DNA of 64,000 nt from a bacterium (GCA_029945665.1 JAQSCZ010000096.1:28862-92861); one strand, 5' to 3'; counted from the first letter of the stretch, positions 1-9,806 are shown. Translations and numbers: made by a program. Notes: generated from the letters alone by a model not told the origin.

Positions 1-935
1 AAAGGCATGGCAGGCGAACCAATGAATTGTTGATTCGGCTCCTTGATACTTTTCGGAATACCACTTTGACCACCAATTTGGGTGCCATCAGCAATGGTTA
101 TGTGACCAACTATTCCAACTTGAGCGCCAATAACACATTGTTTGCCTACTTTGGTACTTCCAGCAACTCCGCTTAAACCAGCTATCACTGTATTCTCGCC
201 TACTTCGGCATTGTGTGCTATCTGCACCATATTGTCTAATTTAACACCTTTGCGCAAAATTGTACTGCCCATGGTTGCTCTATCAATGCAACAATTGGCA
301 CCAGTTTCAACATTGTCTTCGATAATGACATTGCCAATTTGAGGTATCTTAGCATAACTACCATCGGGGGTTGGTGCAAAACCAAAGCCATCCGATCCAA
401 TAGCAGTGCCAGCATGGATAATACAATTATTTCCAACAATACATTCGGCATATAAATTTACACCTGAATAAAAAATCGTATTCGTTCCTACGCGTGCATT
501 TTTACCAATGGTGCAATTCGGATAAATTTGGGCATTTTCACCAATTTCAGCCTCGTCTTCAACGACAACATAGGGTCCAATGTATGCTCCATCGCCAATT
601 TTTGCAGAATAGCTTATAAGTGCCGTTGGATGCACACCATGTCTATTTTGATGTGGATTAAAATATTTATCTAATACTTGACAAAAACCATAATAGGGCA
701 TCGGATGCCTTATGATGGTCGCTTTAACAGGCTTTTCTAAAACCAAATCAGTACTAATAATAATGACTGAAGCAGTTGTGGTATAGAGGTGATTGCTATA
801 TTTGGAATTCGCTAAAAAAGTAATATTGCCAGGTTTGGCATCTTCAATTTTTCCAACAGAAGTTATCAATTGATCGGCATTGCCTTCAATGTTCCCTTTG
901 ATTAAACTGGCTATTTCAGATGCTGATATTTGCAT
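1..935 (-). CDS. lpxD: UDP-3-O-(3-hydroxyacyl)glucosamine N-acyltransferase (LpxD), 3' end cut by window edge
   Basis: This acyltransferase adds the N-linked hydroxyacyl chain to UDP-3-O-acyl-glucosamine in lipid A synthesis in the cytoplasm. Reading the minus strand from the ATG at 935 gives an open frame of about 311 residues that runs off the left edge. Residues 1-100 form the uridine-binding N-terminal domain, with the conserved stretch NPHQNRHGVHPTA near residue 95. After that come many hexapeptide repeats of the left-handed beta-helix (for example ALISYSAKIGDGAYIGPYVV). The stretch AIGSDGFGFAP contains the family signature, and the expected catalytic His lies in MVQIAHNAEVG. Neighbouring lipid A genes, commonly lpxC-fabZ and lpxA in this phylum, would be expected beyond the edge; this is inference. 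The HD phosphohydrolase gene lies 23 bases upstream on the same strand and is probably co-transcribed. Confidence 0.95.
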   Translation of the reverse strand, partial: MQISASEIASLIKGNIEGNADQLITSVGKIEDAKPGNITFLANSKYSNHLYTTTASVIIISTDLVLEKPVKATIIRHPMPYYGFCQVLDKYFNPHQNRHGVHPTALISYSAKIGDGAYIGPYVVVEDEAEIGENAQIYPNCTIGKNARVGTNTIFYSGVNLYAECIVGNNCIIHAGTAIGSDGFGFAPTPDGSYAKIPQIGNVIIEDNVETGANCCIDRATMGSTILRKGVKLDNMVQIAHNAEVGENTVIAGLSGVAGSTKVGKQCVIGAQVGIVGHITIADGTQIGGQSGIPKSIKEPNQQFIGSPAMP

Positions 936-958
936 ATATTAGGGTGCGAAGATAATAT

Positions 959-2179
959 TTAGGGATAATAGCTTAAATAATATTTTTTAACGGTCTGCTT
1001 GAGCGCTTTTAGATTGTAATTATCACTTGCCTCTGTTACATCTTTAATAGTGCCATCCTTCATCAAAATATTAATACGTGTACTTTCATCTTTATAAGCA
1101 TCATTTTTAATTAAATTTTGTGCTGCAAAATAAGATGCCTCAATACTTTTAAGCTTATGCCTTTGACATATTAGGCTTTGTTTTTCAAGCACCACTGATT
1201 CTTCAAAAGGTTTAGATGAAACCAAAATTTTAGGCAAATGACGCTCCACTAAATTTTTGCAAAGAATGCGCAAAATTTTATCATCACAGTGCTGCCATGC
1301 TTTGATAGCTGAAAAAATATCAGAATCATCAAGACTCGCAAAATTCTTTAAGGCCAAAGGTGTATCTGCAAATGTTTTTTTTGTTACGTCATTCTCTAAG
1401 AACCATTCCAATGAAGGCGTTGCAAATAATTTAACGCCCGCTTTACTCACCTCGGCCGCTCTTTTTATAATATTGGTTAAAACAATATCTGTGGCTACTA
1501 CGGTCTTATGCAAATACACTTGCCAATACATTAACCTACGCGCTATGATAAACTTTTCGATGCTATATATTCCTTTTTCCTCAACCACCAATTCATCGTC
1601 TACTACGTTTAACATGTTGATAATTCTTTCTGAGCCAACAACACCTTCGGTAACGCCTGTAAAAAAACTATCGCGACTTAAATAATCGAGGCGGTCCATG
1701 TCAAGTTGACCAGAGATTAGCTGATAGCAAAAGGCTTTCTTATATTGATTTTGAAAAATTTTAATGGCCAAATCGAGTTTTCCTTTAAACTCAATATTGA
1801 GTTCATGCATCATTTTAAGCGAAATATATTCATGTGATACACTTTGAATCAGTGTATGCTCTAGTGTATGGCTATAGGGGCCATGACCAATATCGTGCAA
1901 TAAAATGCCAATGTAAAGGGCTTCGGCTTCGGCATCGGTAATTTTAACGCCTTTTTCTCGCAAAGTATACACCGCTTTGGTCATTAATTGCAGGGCGCCC
2001 AAAGCATGGTGAAAACGAGAATGGGTAGCACCCGGGTATACATAATCGGTCATTCCCAATTGCTTTATCCTACGTAAACGCTGAAAAAAAGGATGTTGGA
2101 TAAGTTCAAAAATCAAGTCGCTAGGAATGGTTAAAAAGCCATAAACTGGATCATTGATAATTTTATTGTTTTTGATCAT
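959..2179 (-). CDS. HD superfamily phosphohydrolase (dNTPase-like)
   Basis: This is a 406-residue cytoplasmic protein of the HD metal-dependent phosphohydrolase superfamily. The metal-binding motif is clear: His 53 and His 57/58 in ATHSRFHHALG, the HD doublet at about 95-96 in LLHDIGHGPYSH, then His 99 and His 104. The start ISDPVYGF-like region (NDPVYGFLTIP) and total length match the bacterial dGTPase-like HD proteins that sit next to lpxD in many Bacteroidota. The physiological substrate cannot be read from the sequence. The ATG at 2179 is preceded by a good promoter (TAATTTTG at 2193-2200 on the minus strand), so this gene probably heads an operon that continues into lpxD. Confidence 0.88.
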   Translation of the reverse strand: MIKNNKIINDPVYGFLTIPSDLIFELIQHPFFQRLRRIKQLGMTDYVYPGATHSRFHHALGALQLMTKAVYTLREKGVKITDAEAEALYIGILLHDIGHGPYSHTLEHTLIQSVSHEYISLKMMHELNIEFKGKLDLAIKIFQNQYKKAFCYQLISGQLDMDRLDYLSRDSFFTGVTEGVVGSERIINMLNVVDDELVVEEKGIYSIEKFIIARRLMYWQVYLHKTVVATDIVLTNIIKRAAEVSKAGVKLFATPSLEWFLENDVTKKTFADTPLALKNFASLDDSDIFSAIKAWQHCDDKILRILCKNLVERHLPKILVSSKPFEESVVLEKQSLICQRHKLKSIEASYFAAQNLIKNDAYKDESTRINILMKDGTIKDVTEASDNYNLKALKQTVKKYYLSYYP

Positions 2180-2192
2180 GGAAGGAAAAGTG

Positions 2193-2223
2193 CAAAATTA
2201 CGCATTTTTAAATGCAATAAAAC
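2193..2223 (-). promoter_or_regulatory. Bacteroidota-type promoter for the HD phosphohydrolase/lpxD operon
   Basis: On the minus strand a TTT (2221-2223) is followed by exactly 20 bases and then TAATTTTG (2193-2200), matching the phylum consensus TTG-N19-21-TAnnTTTG. The ATG at 2179 lies 13 bases past the -7 box, which leaves a very short leader. Confidence 0.6.
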
Positions 2224-2357
2224 ACTTGCATTAATTAGATTAAACGAAGATTAAATAAACTTTGAAGAATAATATTATTTAATTAATAAACAGCAGATAA
2301 AAGCCCTCAAGGCAATATATTGAGGTAAACAAAAAATAAAGTTTTAATATTGTAGTA

Positions 2358-5057
2358 ATGCGTCTTCCATTATTATTAATATATATGTTATTGTTTGAGC
2401 ATTTTATCAACGCGCAGAAAGAAACCAATAATTGGTATTTTGGTGATAAAGCTGGTATCACATTTAACACCAATCCTCCTTCTGCACTCACCAATAGCCA
2501 AATGTCTACCGATGAAGGATGTGCCTCTATTAGTGCACCCAATGGCCGATTGTTATTTTATACGGATGGTGTTAATGTTTGGGATAGTACGCATAAACTG
2601 ATGCCAAACGGAACAGGTCTTAATGGCAATGCTACCTCTACCCAGTCTGCCATTATAGTTCCAAAACCAGGAAGTCCTCAAATTTATTATATATTCACTG
2701 TTGCTCCAGAGGCAACTAAAGCTGGCTTGCAATATTCTGAGTTGGACATGTCGCTTAACAATGGAAAAGGCGATATTTTAAGTACCCGAAAGAATATCAA
2801 ACTTAAAAGTCAAGTGGCCGAAAAAATAACCGCAGTACAGAAGAAAAACAGCAGCGATTATTGGGTTTTAGCAGCACGATTTTACAGCGATTCGTTTTTT
2901 GCCTTTAGTGTTACTTCATCAGGTGTAGGTTTTGTGCCTGTAAGCTATAGAACAGGTTTTAGCTTATTTGGACAAGGAATAAATGCCATTGGCTATTTAA
3001 AAATTTCTCCCAATGGCGAAAAAGTAGCTTTTGCCAACAACACATTCGACACTTCCGTTGTCGCGGACTTTGATGCTGCGACTGGAAAAATGTCTAATAT
3101 TTGGCGTTTTTACAGCCATTATGGCTATGGGATAGAATTTTCTCCTAAAACCAAATTTCTTTATACAACAGAAACAGGTACCAATAAAGTATATCAATTC
3201 GATTTATCAACCAAGAGTTATGCCGTATTCTTGGCATCTAAAAAAATTGTTGATAGTAATTACATAGTTCCACCTGGCGCCTTACAAATTGGGCCTGATG
3301 GGAAAATTTACATTGCCATGATTAGTGGGCAATATCTTTCTGTGATACACTCGCCAGATATACGAAATTGCAATTCACAAAAGAATTATATTTTCCTAAA
3401 AGGTAATTATTGTCGTTATGGATTACCCACTTTTATTCAATCTTATTTTAAGGATACAAGCATTCTCGTTTCACGAAAATGTCAGAATGATTCAACCACC
3501 TTTACAATTGGAGACAAGGGCAATAAAGATTCTGTTCTATGGGATTTTGACGACCCCAGTTCTGGTATTCAAAATAGTTCAAAAGCCGAAGATAGTATTT
3601 ACCATATTTACAGTCAATCGGGCACTTACAATGTAAAACTTACGACCTATTTAAATGGCATACCAAGTTATATGTCAGTGAAATTTTCTATCAACAAACC
3701 TTTTAAACCCTTTATAGGCAAGGATACAACACTCTGTAATCAATTTAATATTTGGCTCCAAACACCAAAAAAATATGCACTATATCGGTGGTTGCCTAAG
3801 GACACTAATTCTAGCACTTTAAATGTGTTTAAAAAAGGCACTTATTATTTAAGTGTTTCAGATAGTGGCGACTGTTGGAGTAACGATACTATTGTAATTA
3901 ACAATCCTACAGCTATTGCTCAAATGGCATTATCTGATACCGTAAAATGTTTAAAAGGAAATGTCTTTAATATCAAAAGTAGCGGCCTTTTTAATAACGA
4001 TAAACCACTCAATTTGCGCTTTTTTTTTGATGACAACACCAACAGTATTGACTCTAATTTCAATAAAACATTTGCAATCGCTGGTTCACATCTAATTAAA
4101 TTAGTTGTAGAAAGTTCGTTAAAGTGCAAAGATTCAATTTTAAGAACTGTTAAAGTATGGCCTAGAAATAAGATTGATTTGGGAAATGATACTACTTTCT
4201 GTAAAAATATTTCATACGTATTAGATGCTGGCAATGGATTTAAGCAATACAAATGGAACACTGGCGATACTCTTTCTAAATTAACACTATACAGCAGTGG
4301 ACTTTATCATGTAAATGTTACCGACTTTAATGGCTGCAAAGAGAGTGACACAGTTTTAATTATGGAAATTCAAGCACCAACAATTAAAGTAGCTTATGAT
4401 TCTATAAATTGCAAATATGTTTACTTATCGGTAGATAGCATGAATGGAACAACTTATTTGTGGAATACTGGAGCCACAAATAAATCTATTAGTATTGATA
4501 GCAAAGGTTGGTATCATGTTAAGGCGAATCATTTGCTGTGTACCAATGGTGATTCCATATTGATAAATGCCTTGGCAATGCCTGAGGTTAATTTAGGAAC
4601 AGATACCAACTTATGTACATACGACCTTAAATTGACAACTGGCGAAAAAGGTGATTACCTATGGAGTACTGGAGCAATTGGTTCCTCAATCTCCATCAAT
4701 GCACCTGGTAAATATTGGCTAACGGTGAGTAGAAATAATTGCTCTGCTACAGATTCTGTGAATGTGAAATTATGCGAAGAGATGGTATACTTTGTGCCCA
4801 ATGCATTTACACCAAATGATGACGCTATCAATGATGAATTCGAAGTATATGGAGCTGGCATTGCTAGTATAGAACTTGAAATATACAACCTATGGGGCGA
4901 ATTAATATATAAAACAATGGGCAAAGACGTAAGTTGGGATGGCACTTATAACAATGAATTGTGCATGGATGGCATTTACTTTTACAAAGCATTAATTGTG
5001 GGGAAAAAGAAAGGAAGTGTTAAAAACATCAAAGGAAGTGTTAACCTTTTGAAATAA
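2358..5057 (+). CDS. Large secreted surface protein with PKD domain and T9SS type B (CHU_C) C-terminal domain, paralog 1
   Basis: This 899-residue exported protein starts with a signal peptide ending near INAQ, followed at once by the family motif KETNNWYFGDKAG. An N-terminal region of about 350 residues looks like a repeat-rich beta structure (motifs such as GRLLFYTDGVNVWD and LQIGPDGKIYIA). A PKD-like domain follows (VLWDFDDPSSG to SGTYNVKLTTY, about 390-440). Next come several immunoglobulin-like modules of about 60 residues that repeat Y-x-W-N-T-G. The last 85 residues are the gliding motility-associated C-terminal domain (VPNAFTPNDDAINDEFEVYG to the end), the signal for T9SS export and surface anchoring. 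It is the most diverged of three tandem paralogs and carries extra modules. An adhesin or matrix role is inference; no catalytic motif is visible. Confidence 0.85.
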   Translation: MRLPLLLIYMLLFEHFINAQKETNNWYFGDKAGITFNTNPPSALTNSQMSTDEGCASISAPNGRLLFYTDGVNVWDSTHKLMPNGTGLNGNATSTQSAIIVPKPGSPQIYYIFTVAPEATKAGLQYSELDMSLNNGKGDILSTRKNIKLKSQVAEKITAVQKKNSSDYWVLAARFYSDSFFAFSVTSSGVGFVPVSYRTGFSLFGQGINAIGYLKISPNGEKVAFANNTFDTSVVADFDAATGKMSNIWRFYSHYGYGIEFSPKTKFLYTTETGTNKVYQFDLSTKSYAVFLASKKIVDSNYIVPPGALQIGPDGKIYIAMISGQYLSVIHSPDIRNCNSQKNYIFLKGNYCRYGLPTFIQSYFKDTSILVSRKCQNDSTTFTIGDKGNKDSVLWDFDDPSSGIQNSSKAEDSIYHIYSQSGTYNVKLTTYLNGIPSYMSVKFSINKPFKPFIGKDTTLCNQFNIWLQTPKKYALYRWLPKDTNSSTLNVFKKGTYYLSVSDSGDCWSNDTIVINNPTAIAQMALSDTVKCLKGNVFNIKSSGLFNNDKPLNLRFFFDDNTNSIDSNFNKTFAIAGSHLIKLVVESSLKCKDSILRTVKVWPRNKIDLGNDTTFCKNISYVLDAGNGFKQYKWNTGDTLSKLTLYSSGLYHVNVTDFNGCKESDTVLIMEIQAPTIKVAYDSINCKYVYLSVDSMNGTTYLWNTGATNKSISIDSKGWYHVKANHLLCTNGDSILINALAMPEVNLGTDTNLCTYDLKLTTGEKGDYLWSTGAIGSSISINAPGKYWLTVSRNNCSATDSVNVKLCEEMVYFVPNAFTPNDDAINDEFEVYGAGIASIELEIYNLWGELIYKTMGKDVSWDGTYNNELCMDGIYFYKALIVGKKKGSVKNIKGSVNLLK

Positions 5058-5123
5058 ATAATATTGCGTTTTAAAGCAGGCAACTATTTTGCATTAAGAA
5101 TGGTCTTATAAAAAACACCTCGA

Positions 5124-7400
5124 ATGATTAAAAAAATTACATTTTTAATTTTTATATGTTCTATGCTAACTGTCAATGCGCAGAAGGAATGTAATATGTG
5201 GTATTTTGGAAGGTATGCGGGGTTAAATTTCAATACTATCCCACCATCTTCTATAAGCGATAGCAGAATGAGTGCAAGAGAATCATCCACAAGTATGTGC
5301 GATAGTGCTGGCAATCTTCTTTTCTACACAAATGGGGATACGATTTGGAATAGAAACCATCAATTAATGCTCAACTGGAAATCCGGCAGACCCTTTGCCG
5401 CCATTAATAGTGCAACACAGGGAAGCATGGCACTTCGAATGCCAGGAAATAATAATTTGTATTATATTTTCCAAGGCCTTTCAGATGAAAACATATCGGG
5501 ATTGAATAAGGATTCTATGTTGCGTTATTGTATCATTGATATTAAAGGAGATGGTGGACTAGGGTCAGTTATGGTTAAAGATCAACCACTGATAAAGGCA
5601 CGCAATGAAAATTTTGCAGTTACACTTCATAAGAATGGTAAAGACCTTTGGGTTGCGGCAACAGACAACCGTACTGGAATTTTTAATTGCATCCGTACCA
5701 CTAATTGCAATTTTTTATCACCTGCTATACAACAAAAACTAAGTCCAAAATGGGACCAATTCTCCAGATTTATAAAATTTTCACCGGATTCACGTATTTT
5801 ATATAGCAAAGAATCTCTCAATTCCAGTGGCAATTATTTTATAAATCTATATCAATTTGACAATTCTAACGGGAAGCTTTCTCAACATATATCCATCCCA
5901 AAAGGTAATCAAATAGCCGTAGGTCATGGCTATTCAGAGTTTTCACCTGATTCACGGTTTCTATATACAGTTATTTCAGAAGGAAATATCTATTACCTAT
6001 GTCAATATGATCTATCAAAATGGGATTCTGCTGCAATCAGTTCTTCAAAACAAATAATCTTTTCTATACCCGTGAGCTCACCTTCTTATCATCCATTTGC
6101 AGAATTGCAACTTGGCCCGGATGGGAAAATATATTGCTTTAATATCGCTCCACTTTACAACAACAGCAAAAAAATATCTATAATTAACAACCCCAATAAC
6201 CCCGGAGTTGGCTGCAATTTTTGGCTAGAAAATATAGATCTGAACAAAGGCACCATTGTTCTTGGCGGTCCATACTACCCTTCTTTCTATTTTCGAAATG
6301 CAAAAGTTAATTTGGGTATAGATACAACATTATGTCTAGGTGATTCTATGACTTTGCGATGTAATCCTGCTAAACAAGATAAAATAAAATGGAGTACAGG
6401 GGATACAACTGATGCAATAATTATAAAAAATGCAGGCATATACAGTGTTGCTTTATCGAGATATGGCTTGACCCAATCGGATACTATAAAAGTCTTTGTG
6501 GGCCCCAAATTCAAAGTCTTCATCGGCAACGATACCGCCTTCTGCCATCAATTTTCTCACCTCATAAAAGCAAGTCCTGGTTTTGCTAAATACAATTGGA
6601 ATACTGGCTCGAACAACATGCAGATTACAGTTAATTCGAAAGGCATCTATTCAGTTAAAGTACTTGATTCTAATTCTTGCCCAAGTGGAGATACAATAGC
6701 CATAGATGAAATTAAAAAACCCCTCATTAAAATCAGTTATGATTCTGTAAATTGTAAGTATGTTTATCTTACCTCAGATTCAATTAAAGGACTCTCCTAT
6801 TTATGGAATACTGGAGAAACAAAGAATGCAATTACAGTTTCTAAAAAAGGTTGGTACAGCATCACTGCCAGGCATCAATTTTGTAGCAATACGGATTCTA
6901 TTTTGGTAGATAAATTGGCGATGCCCGAAATTGATTTAGGTGCAGATACCAGTTTATGTTTGAATGAAATTATTTTAAAGACGAAGGAACAGGGAATTTA
7001 TTTATGGAATACTGGTCAAAAGACTCCCTCGATTATTGTTAATCAACCCGGTAAATATTGGCTAACAGTGACTAGAAATAATTGTTCAACAACAGATACG
7101 GTTGAAGTGAAATTGTGTGAAGACATGCTGGTATACATCCCCGATGTATTTTCGCCCAACGGTGATGGCATTAATGATGTGTTCAAAATTTATGGCTCAA
7201 ACATTATTTATGCAGAGTTAGAGATATTTAACAGATGGGGCGAAAAGCTTTTACAAACCAATGGCAAAGAGGCGCAATGGGACGGCACTTATAAAAATGA
7301 AATGTGCATGGAAGGGGTGTATTTTTACATGGTAAAGATTAAAGGAAAGAAACTAGGTAGTATGAAATATTTAAGTGGAAGTTTGACTTTGATAAGATAA
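5124..7400 (+). CDS. Large secreted surface protein with T9SS type B C-terminal domain, paralog 2
   Basis: This 758-residue protein belongs to the same family as the genes on either side. It has a signal peptide ending at VNAQ, then KECNMWYFGRYAG, and a beta-rich N-terminal region with GNLLFYTNGDTIWNRNHQLM and LQLGPDGKIYCF. From about residue 395 there are Ig-like modules, each with a W-N/S-T-G core and spaced cysteines (FCHQF, SLCLN). The C-terminal domain (VFSPNGDGINDVFKIYG to the end) is the T9SS sorting domain. The start is the ATG at 5124, with no Shine-Dalgarno sequence. The next paralog begins 7 bases after the stop, so the two are almost certainly co-transcribed. Bases 6501-7227 are identical to 8785-9511 in the next gene, which means residues about 460-701 are the same in both proteins. 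Confidence 0.85.
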   Translation: MIKKITFLIFICSMLTVNAQKECNMWYFGRYAGLNFNTIPPSSISDSRMSARESSTSMCDSAGNLLFYTNGDTIWNRNHQLMLNWKSGRPFAAINSATQGSMALRMPGNNNLYYIFQGLSDENISGLNKDSMLRYCIIDIKGDGGLGSVMVKDQPLIKARNENFAVTLHKNGKDLWVAATDNRTGIFNCIRTTNCNFLSPAIQQKLSPKWDQFSRFIKFSPDSRILYSKESLNSSGNYFINLYQFDNSNGKLSQHISIPKGNQIAVGHGYSEFSPDSRFLYTVISEGNIYYLCQYDLSKWDSAAISSSKQIIFSIPVSSPSYHPFAELQLGPDGKIYCFNIAPLYNNSKKISIINNPNNPGVGCNFWLENIDLNKGTIVLGGPYYPSFYFRNAKVNLGIDTTLCLGDSMTLRCNPAKQDKIKWSTGDTTDAIIIKNAGIYSVALSRYGLTQSDTIKVFVGPKFKVFIGNDTAFCHQFSHLIKASPGFAKYNWNTGSNNMQITVNSKGIYSVKVLDSNSCPSGDTIAIDEIKKPLIKISYDSVNCKYVYLTSDSIKGLSYLWNTGETKNAITVSKKGWYSITARHQFCSNTDSILVDKLAMPEIDLGADTSLCLNEIILKTKEQGIYLWNTGQKTPSIIVNQPGKYWLTVTRNNCSTTDTVEVKLCEDMLVYIPDVFSPNGDGINDVFKIYGSNIIYAELEIFNRWGEKLLQTNGKEAQWDGTYKNEMCMEGVYFYMVKIKGKKLGSMKYLSGSLTLIR
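6501..7227 (+). repeat. Exact 727-base direct repeat, copy A (inside paralog 2)
   Basis: Every base from 6501 to 7227 matches 8785-9511, at an offset of 2284. The block starts abruptly at GGCCCCAAATTC and ends at the first mismatch, 7228 (T) against 9512 (A). Sequence before 6501 is clearly diverged between the two genes, and sequence after 7227 differs at scattered bases. This is the pattern of recent gene conversion between tandem paralogs. Confidence 0.97.
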
Positions 7401-7407
7401 AATATTA

Positions 7408-9684
7408 ATGAATCTGAGAAATCTATATATTGTAGCTATAATTTTTGTTTCCACATTTGGAAACTTGCATGCGCAGAAAGAATATAACATGTGGTATTTT
7501 GGAAATGGCGCAGGGCTTGATTTTAACACAACCCCTCCAAGTGTTTTAAACAATAGTAAATTACATGCTTTTGAAGGCACCACCAGTATTTGTGATAGCA
7601 ATGGCCAATTACTTTTTTATTCTAATGGCGACACTATATTTAATCGAAATCACCAGCTAATGTTCAACAGTTCATCAAGCATGCCATACGCTAAGGTTGG
7701 CAGCGCAGTGCAGAGTTGCTTGGCACTTCCAGTTCCTGGTAGTAAAAATCTCTATTATCTTTTCCTTGGTCTCTCGCGCGAAAATACTTTTGGTTTGAAT
7801 CAAGATTCTATGCTTAGATATTGGGTGATTGATATGGACAAAGATGGAGGAATGGGTGAAGTGACTATGAGGGATGAACCACTAATTCCAGGTAGATTGG
7901 AAAACTTCGCTGTAACGCTGCATTCAAATGAAAAAGATTATTGGGTAGCATCTACAGATGTTGTTAATAGCACTTTTAATTGTATCCGCACTACTAATGG
8001 ACAATTCACTACAACACCACTAAGTCAAAAGCTTGATATAAAATCTAATAATTTATGGGGCAATAATAAATTTTCACCCGACTCCCGAATCTTTTTCAGT
8101 AAAGAAACAATGAAAAAAAATAAAAGCTATCTCAACCTTTATAAATTTAACAATGCAAACGGACAAATTTCGCAGCCAATATGTATTCAAGTAAAAACAG
8201 ATGTTTACTACACCGAATTTTCATCAGATTCAAGGTTTCTTTATGTTCCTACACTCGATTCTTTGAAATTTAGTCTCTTTCAATATGATCTTTCTGTTTG
8301 GGATTCAACCGCTATTGAATCTTCAAAACAAATAGTTCATTCTTATATCATTAACATGAATGCATTCCCTTATGTTGGAGGACTTCAATTAGGACCTGAT
8401 GGCAAGATTTATTATTTCCACAACAGCAATTATCCACCTTATCTCAATAGTAAAGTTTCGGTCATTAACCAACCAGATAAAAAAGGAACCGCCTGTAACT
8501 TTAGTTTTAAAAGCATTGATTTAAATAATGTAACGAATAATTTTGGAGGACCTTATTATCCTTCTTTTTGGTTTAGAACCAAGAAAATAAGCATTGGCCG
8601 AGACACGCTTATTTGCGAGGGCGATAAGCTTAACATTACCTGCAAAGCAAATCCAAACAGCATTATACTTTGGAGTACAGGTGCTGTTGGCAAAAGCATA
8701 ATAGTTACTAAGCAAGGCATTTATTCAGTAAAAGTAACATCGCCAAGTGGAAACGTTCAATTCGACACCATCGTAGTAAAAATTGGCCCCAAATTCAAAG
8801 TCTTCATCGGCAACGATACCGCCTTCTGCCATCAATTTTCTCACCTCATAAAAGCAAGTCCTGGTTTTGCTAAATACAATTGGAATACTGGCTCGAACAA
8901 CATGCAGATTACAGTTAATTCGAAAGGCATCTATTCAGTTAAAGTACTTGATTCTAATTCTTGCCCAAGTGGAGATACAATAGCCATAGATGAAATTAAA
9001 AAACCCCTCATTAAAATCAGTTATGATTCTGTAAATTGTAAGTATGTTTATCTTACCTCAGATTCAATTAAAGGACTCTCCTATTTATGGAATACTGGAG
9101 AAACAAAGAATGCAATTACAGTTTCTAAAAAAGGTTGGTACAGCATCACTGCCAGGCATCAATTTTGTAGCAATACGGATTCTATTTTGGTAGATAAATT
9201 GGCGATGCCCGAAATTGATTTAGGTGCAGATACCAGTTTATGTTTGAATGAAATTATTTTAAAGACGAAGGAACAGGGAATTTATTTATGGAATACTGGT
9301 CAAAAGACTCCCTCGATTATTGTTAATCAACCCGGTAAATATTGGCTAACAGTGACTAGAAATAATTGTTCAACAACAGATACGGTTGAAGTGAAATTGT
9401 GTGAAGACATGCTGGTATACATCCCCGATGTATTTTCGCCCAACGGTGATGGCATTAATGATGTGTTCAAAATTTATGGCTCAAACATTATTTATGCAGA
9501 GTTAGAGATATATAACAGATGGGGCGAAAAGCTTTTACAAACCAATGTCAATGAGGCGCAATGGGACGGCACCTATAAAAATGAAATGTGTATGGAAGCG
9601 GTGTATTTTTACAAGGTGAAGATTAAAGGAAAGAAACTAGGTAGTATGAAATATTTAAGTGGATCGATAACTTTACTAAAATAA
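7408..9684 (+). CDS. Large secreted surface protein with T9SS type B C-terminal domain, paralog 3
   Basis: This gene also encodes 758 residues. Its signal peptide ends near LHAQ and is followed by KEYNMWYFGNGAG. The N-terminal 390 residues are homologous to paralog 2 but well diverged (GQLLFYSNGDTIFNRNHQLM, LQLGPDGKIYYFH). From residue about 460 the two proteins are identical for some 242 residues and then differ at a few positions in the C-terminal sorting domain (for example NVNEAQWDG here against NGKEAQWDG). The modules are Ig-like repeats plus the CHU_C type T9SS signal, so the protein should end up on the cell surface or be released. The ATG at 7408 is 7 bases behind the previous stop. 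Its ligand is unknown. The variable N-terminal half could be the binding region, with a conserved stalk and anchor; this is inference. Confidence 0.85.
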   Translation: MNLRNLYIVAIIFVSTFGNLHAQKEYNMWYFGNGAGLDFNTTPPSVLNNSKLHAFEGTTSICDSNGQLLFYSNGDTIFNRNHQLMFNSSSSMPYAKVGSAVQSCLALPVPGSKNLYYLFLGLSRENTFGLNQDSMLRYWVIDMDKDGGMGEVTMRDEPLIPGRLENFAVTLHSNEKDYWVASTDVVNSTFNCIRTTNGQFTTTPLSQKLDIKSNNLWGNNKFSPDSRIFFSKETMKKNKSYLNLYKFNNANGQISQPICIQVKTDVYYTEFSSDSRFLYVPTLDSLKFSLFQYDLSVWDSTAIESSKQIVHSYIINMNAFPYVGGLQLGPDGKIYYFHNSNYPPYLNSKVSVINQPDKKGTACNFSFKSIDLNNVTNNFGGPYYPSFWFRTKKISIGRDTLICEGDKLNITCKANPNSIILWSTGAVGKSIIVTKQGIYSVKVTSPSGNVQFDTIVVKIGPKFKVFIGNDTAFCHQFSHLIKASPGFAKYNWNTGSNNMQITVNSKGIYSVKVLDSNSCPSGDTIAIDEIKKPLIKISYDSVNCKYVYLTSDSIKGLSYLWNTGETKNAITVSKKGWYSITARHQFCSNTDSILVDKLAMPEIDLGADTSLCLNEIILKTKEQGIYLWNTGQKTPSIIVNQPGKYWLTVTRNNCSTTDTVEVKLCEDMLVYIPDVFSPNGDGINDVFKIYGSNIIYAELEIYNRWGEKLLQTNVNEAQWDGTYKNEMCMEAVYFYKVKIKGKKLGSMKYLSGSITLLK
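8785..9511 (+). repeat. Exact 727-base direct repeat, copy B (inside paralog 3)
   Basis: This is the partner of 6501-7227, with no mismatch over 727 bases when read line against line. It lies at the same relative position in a gene of the same length, so both copies are in register and in frame. Confidence 0.97.
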
Positions 9685-9806
9685 ATTTGCTATCCATTTC
9701 ATTTGTAGTTTAATCCTTTTATTCGTTAAAAATTCTTGGTTGTTCCAACAACAAAAATTGAATTCTCTAATTTCAATAAAAAGTGCGTGCTTTGCAGTTA
9801 TCAATT

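Noticed and set aside
5084-5314. Antisense open frames opposite the signal-peptide regions of the three surface-protein genes (also 2279-2542 and 7371-7601)
   Set aside because: They recur because the sense genes are paralogous, not because the antisense frames are conserved proteins.
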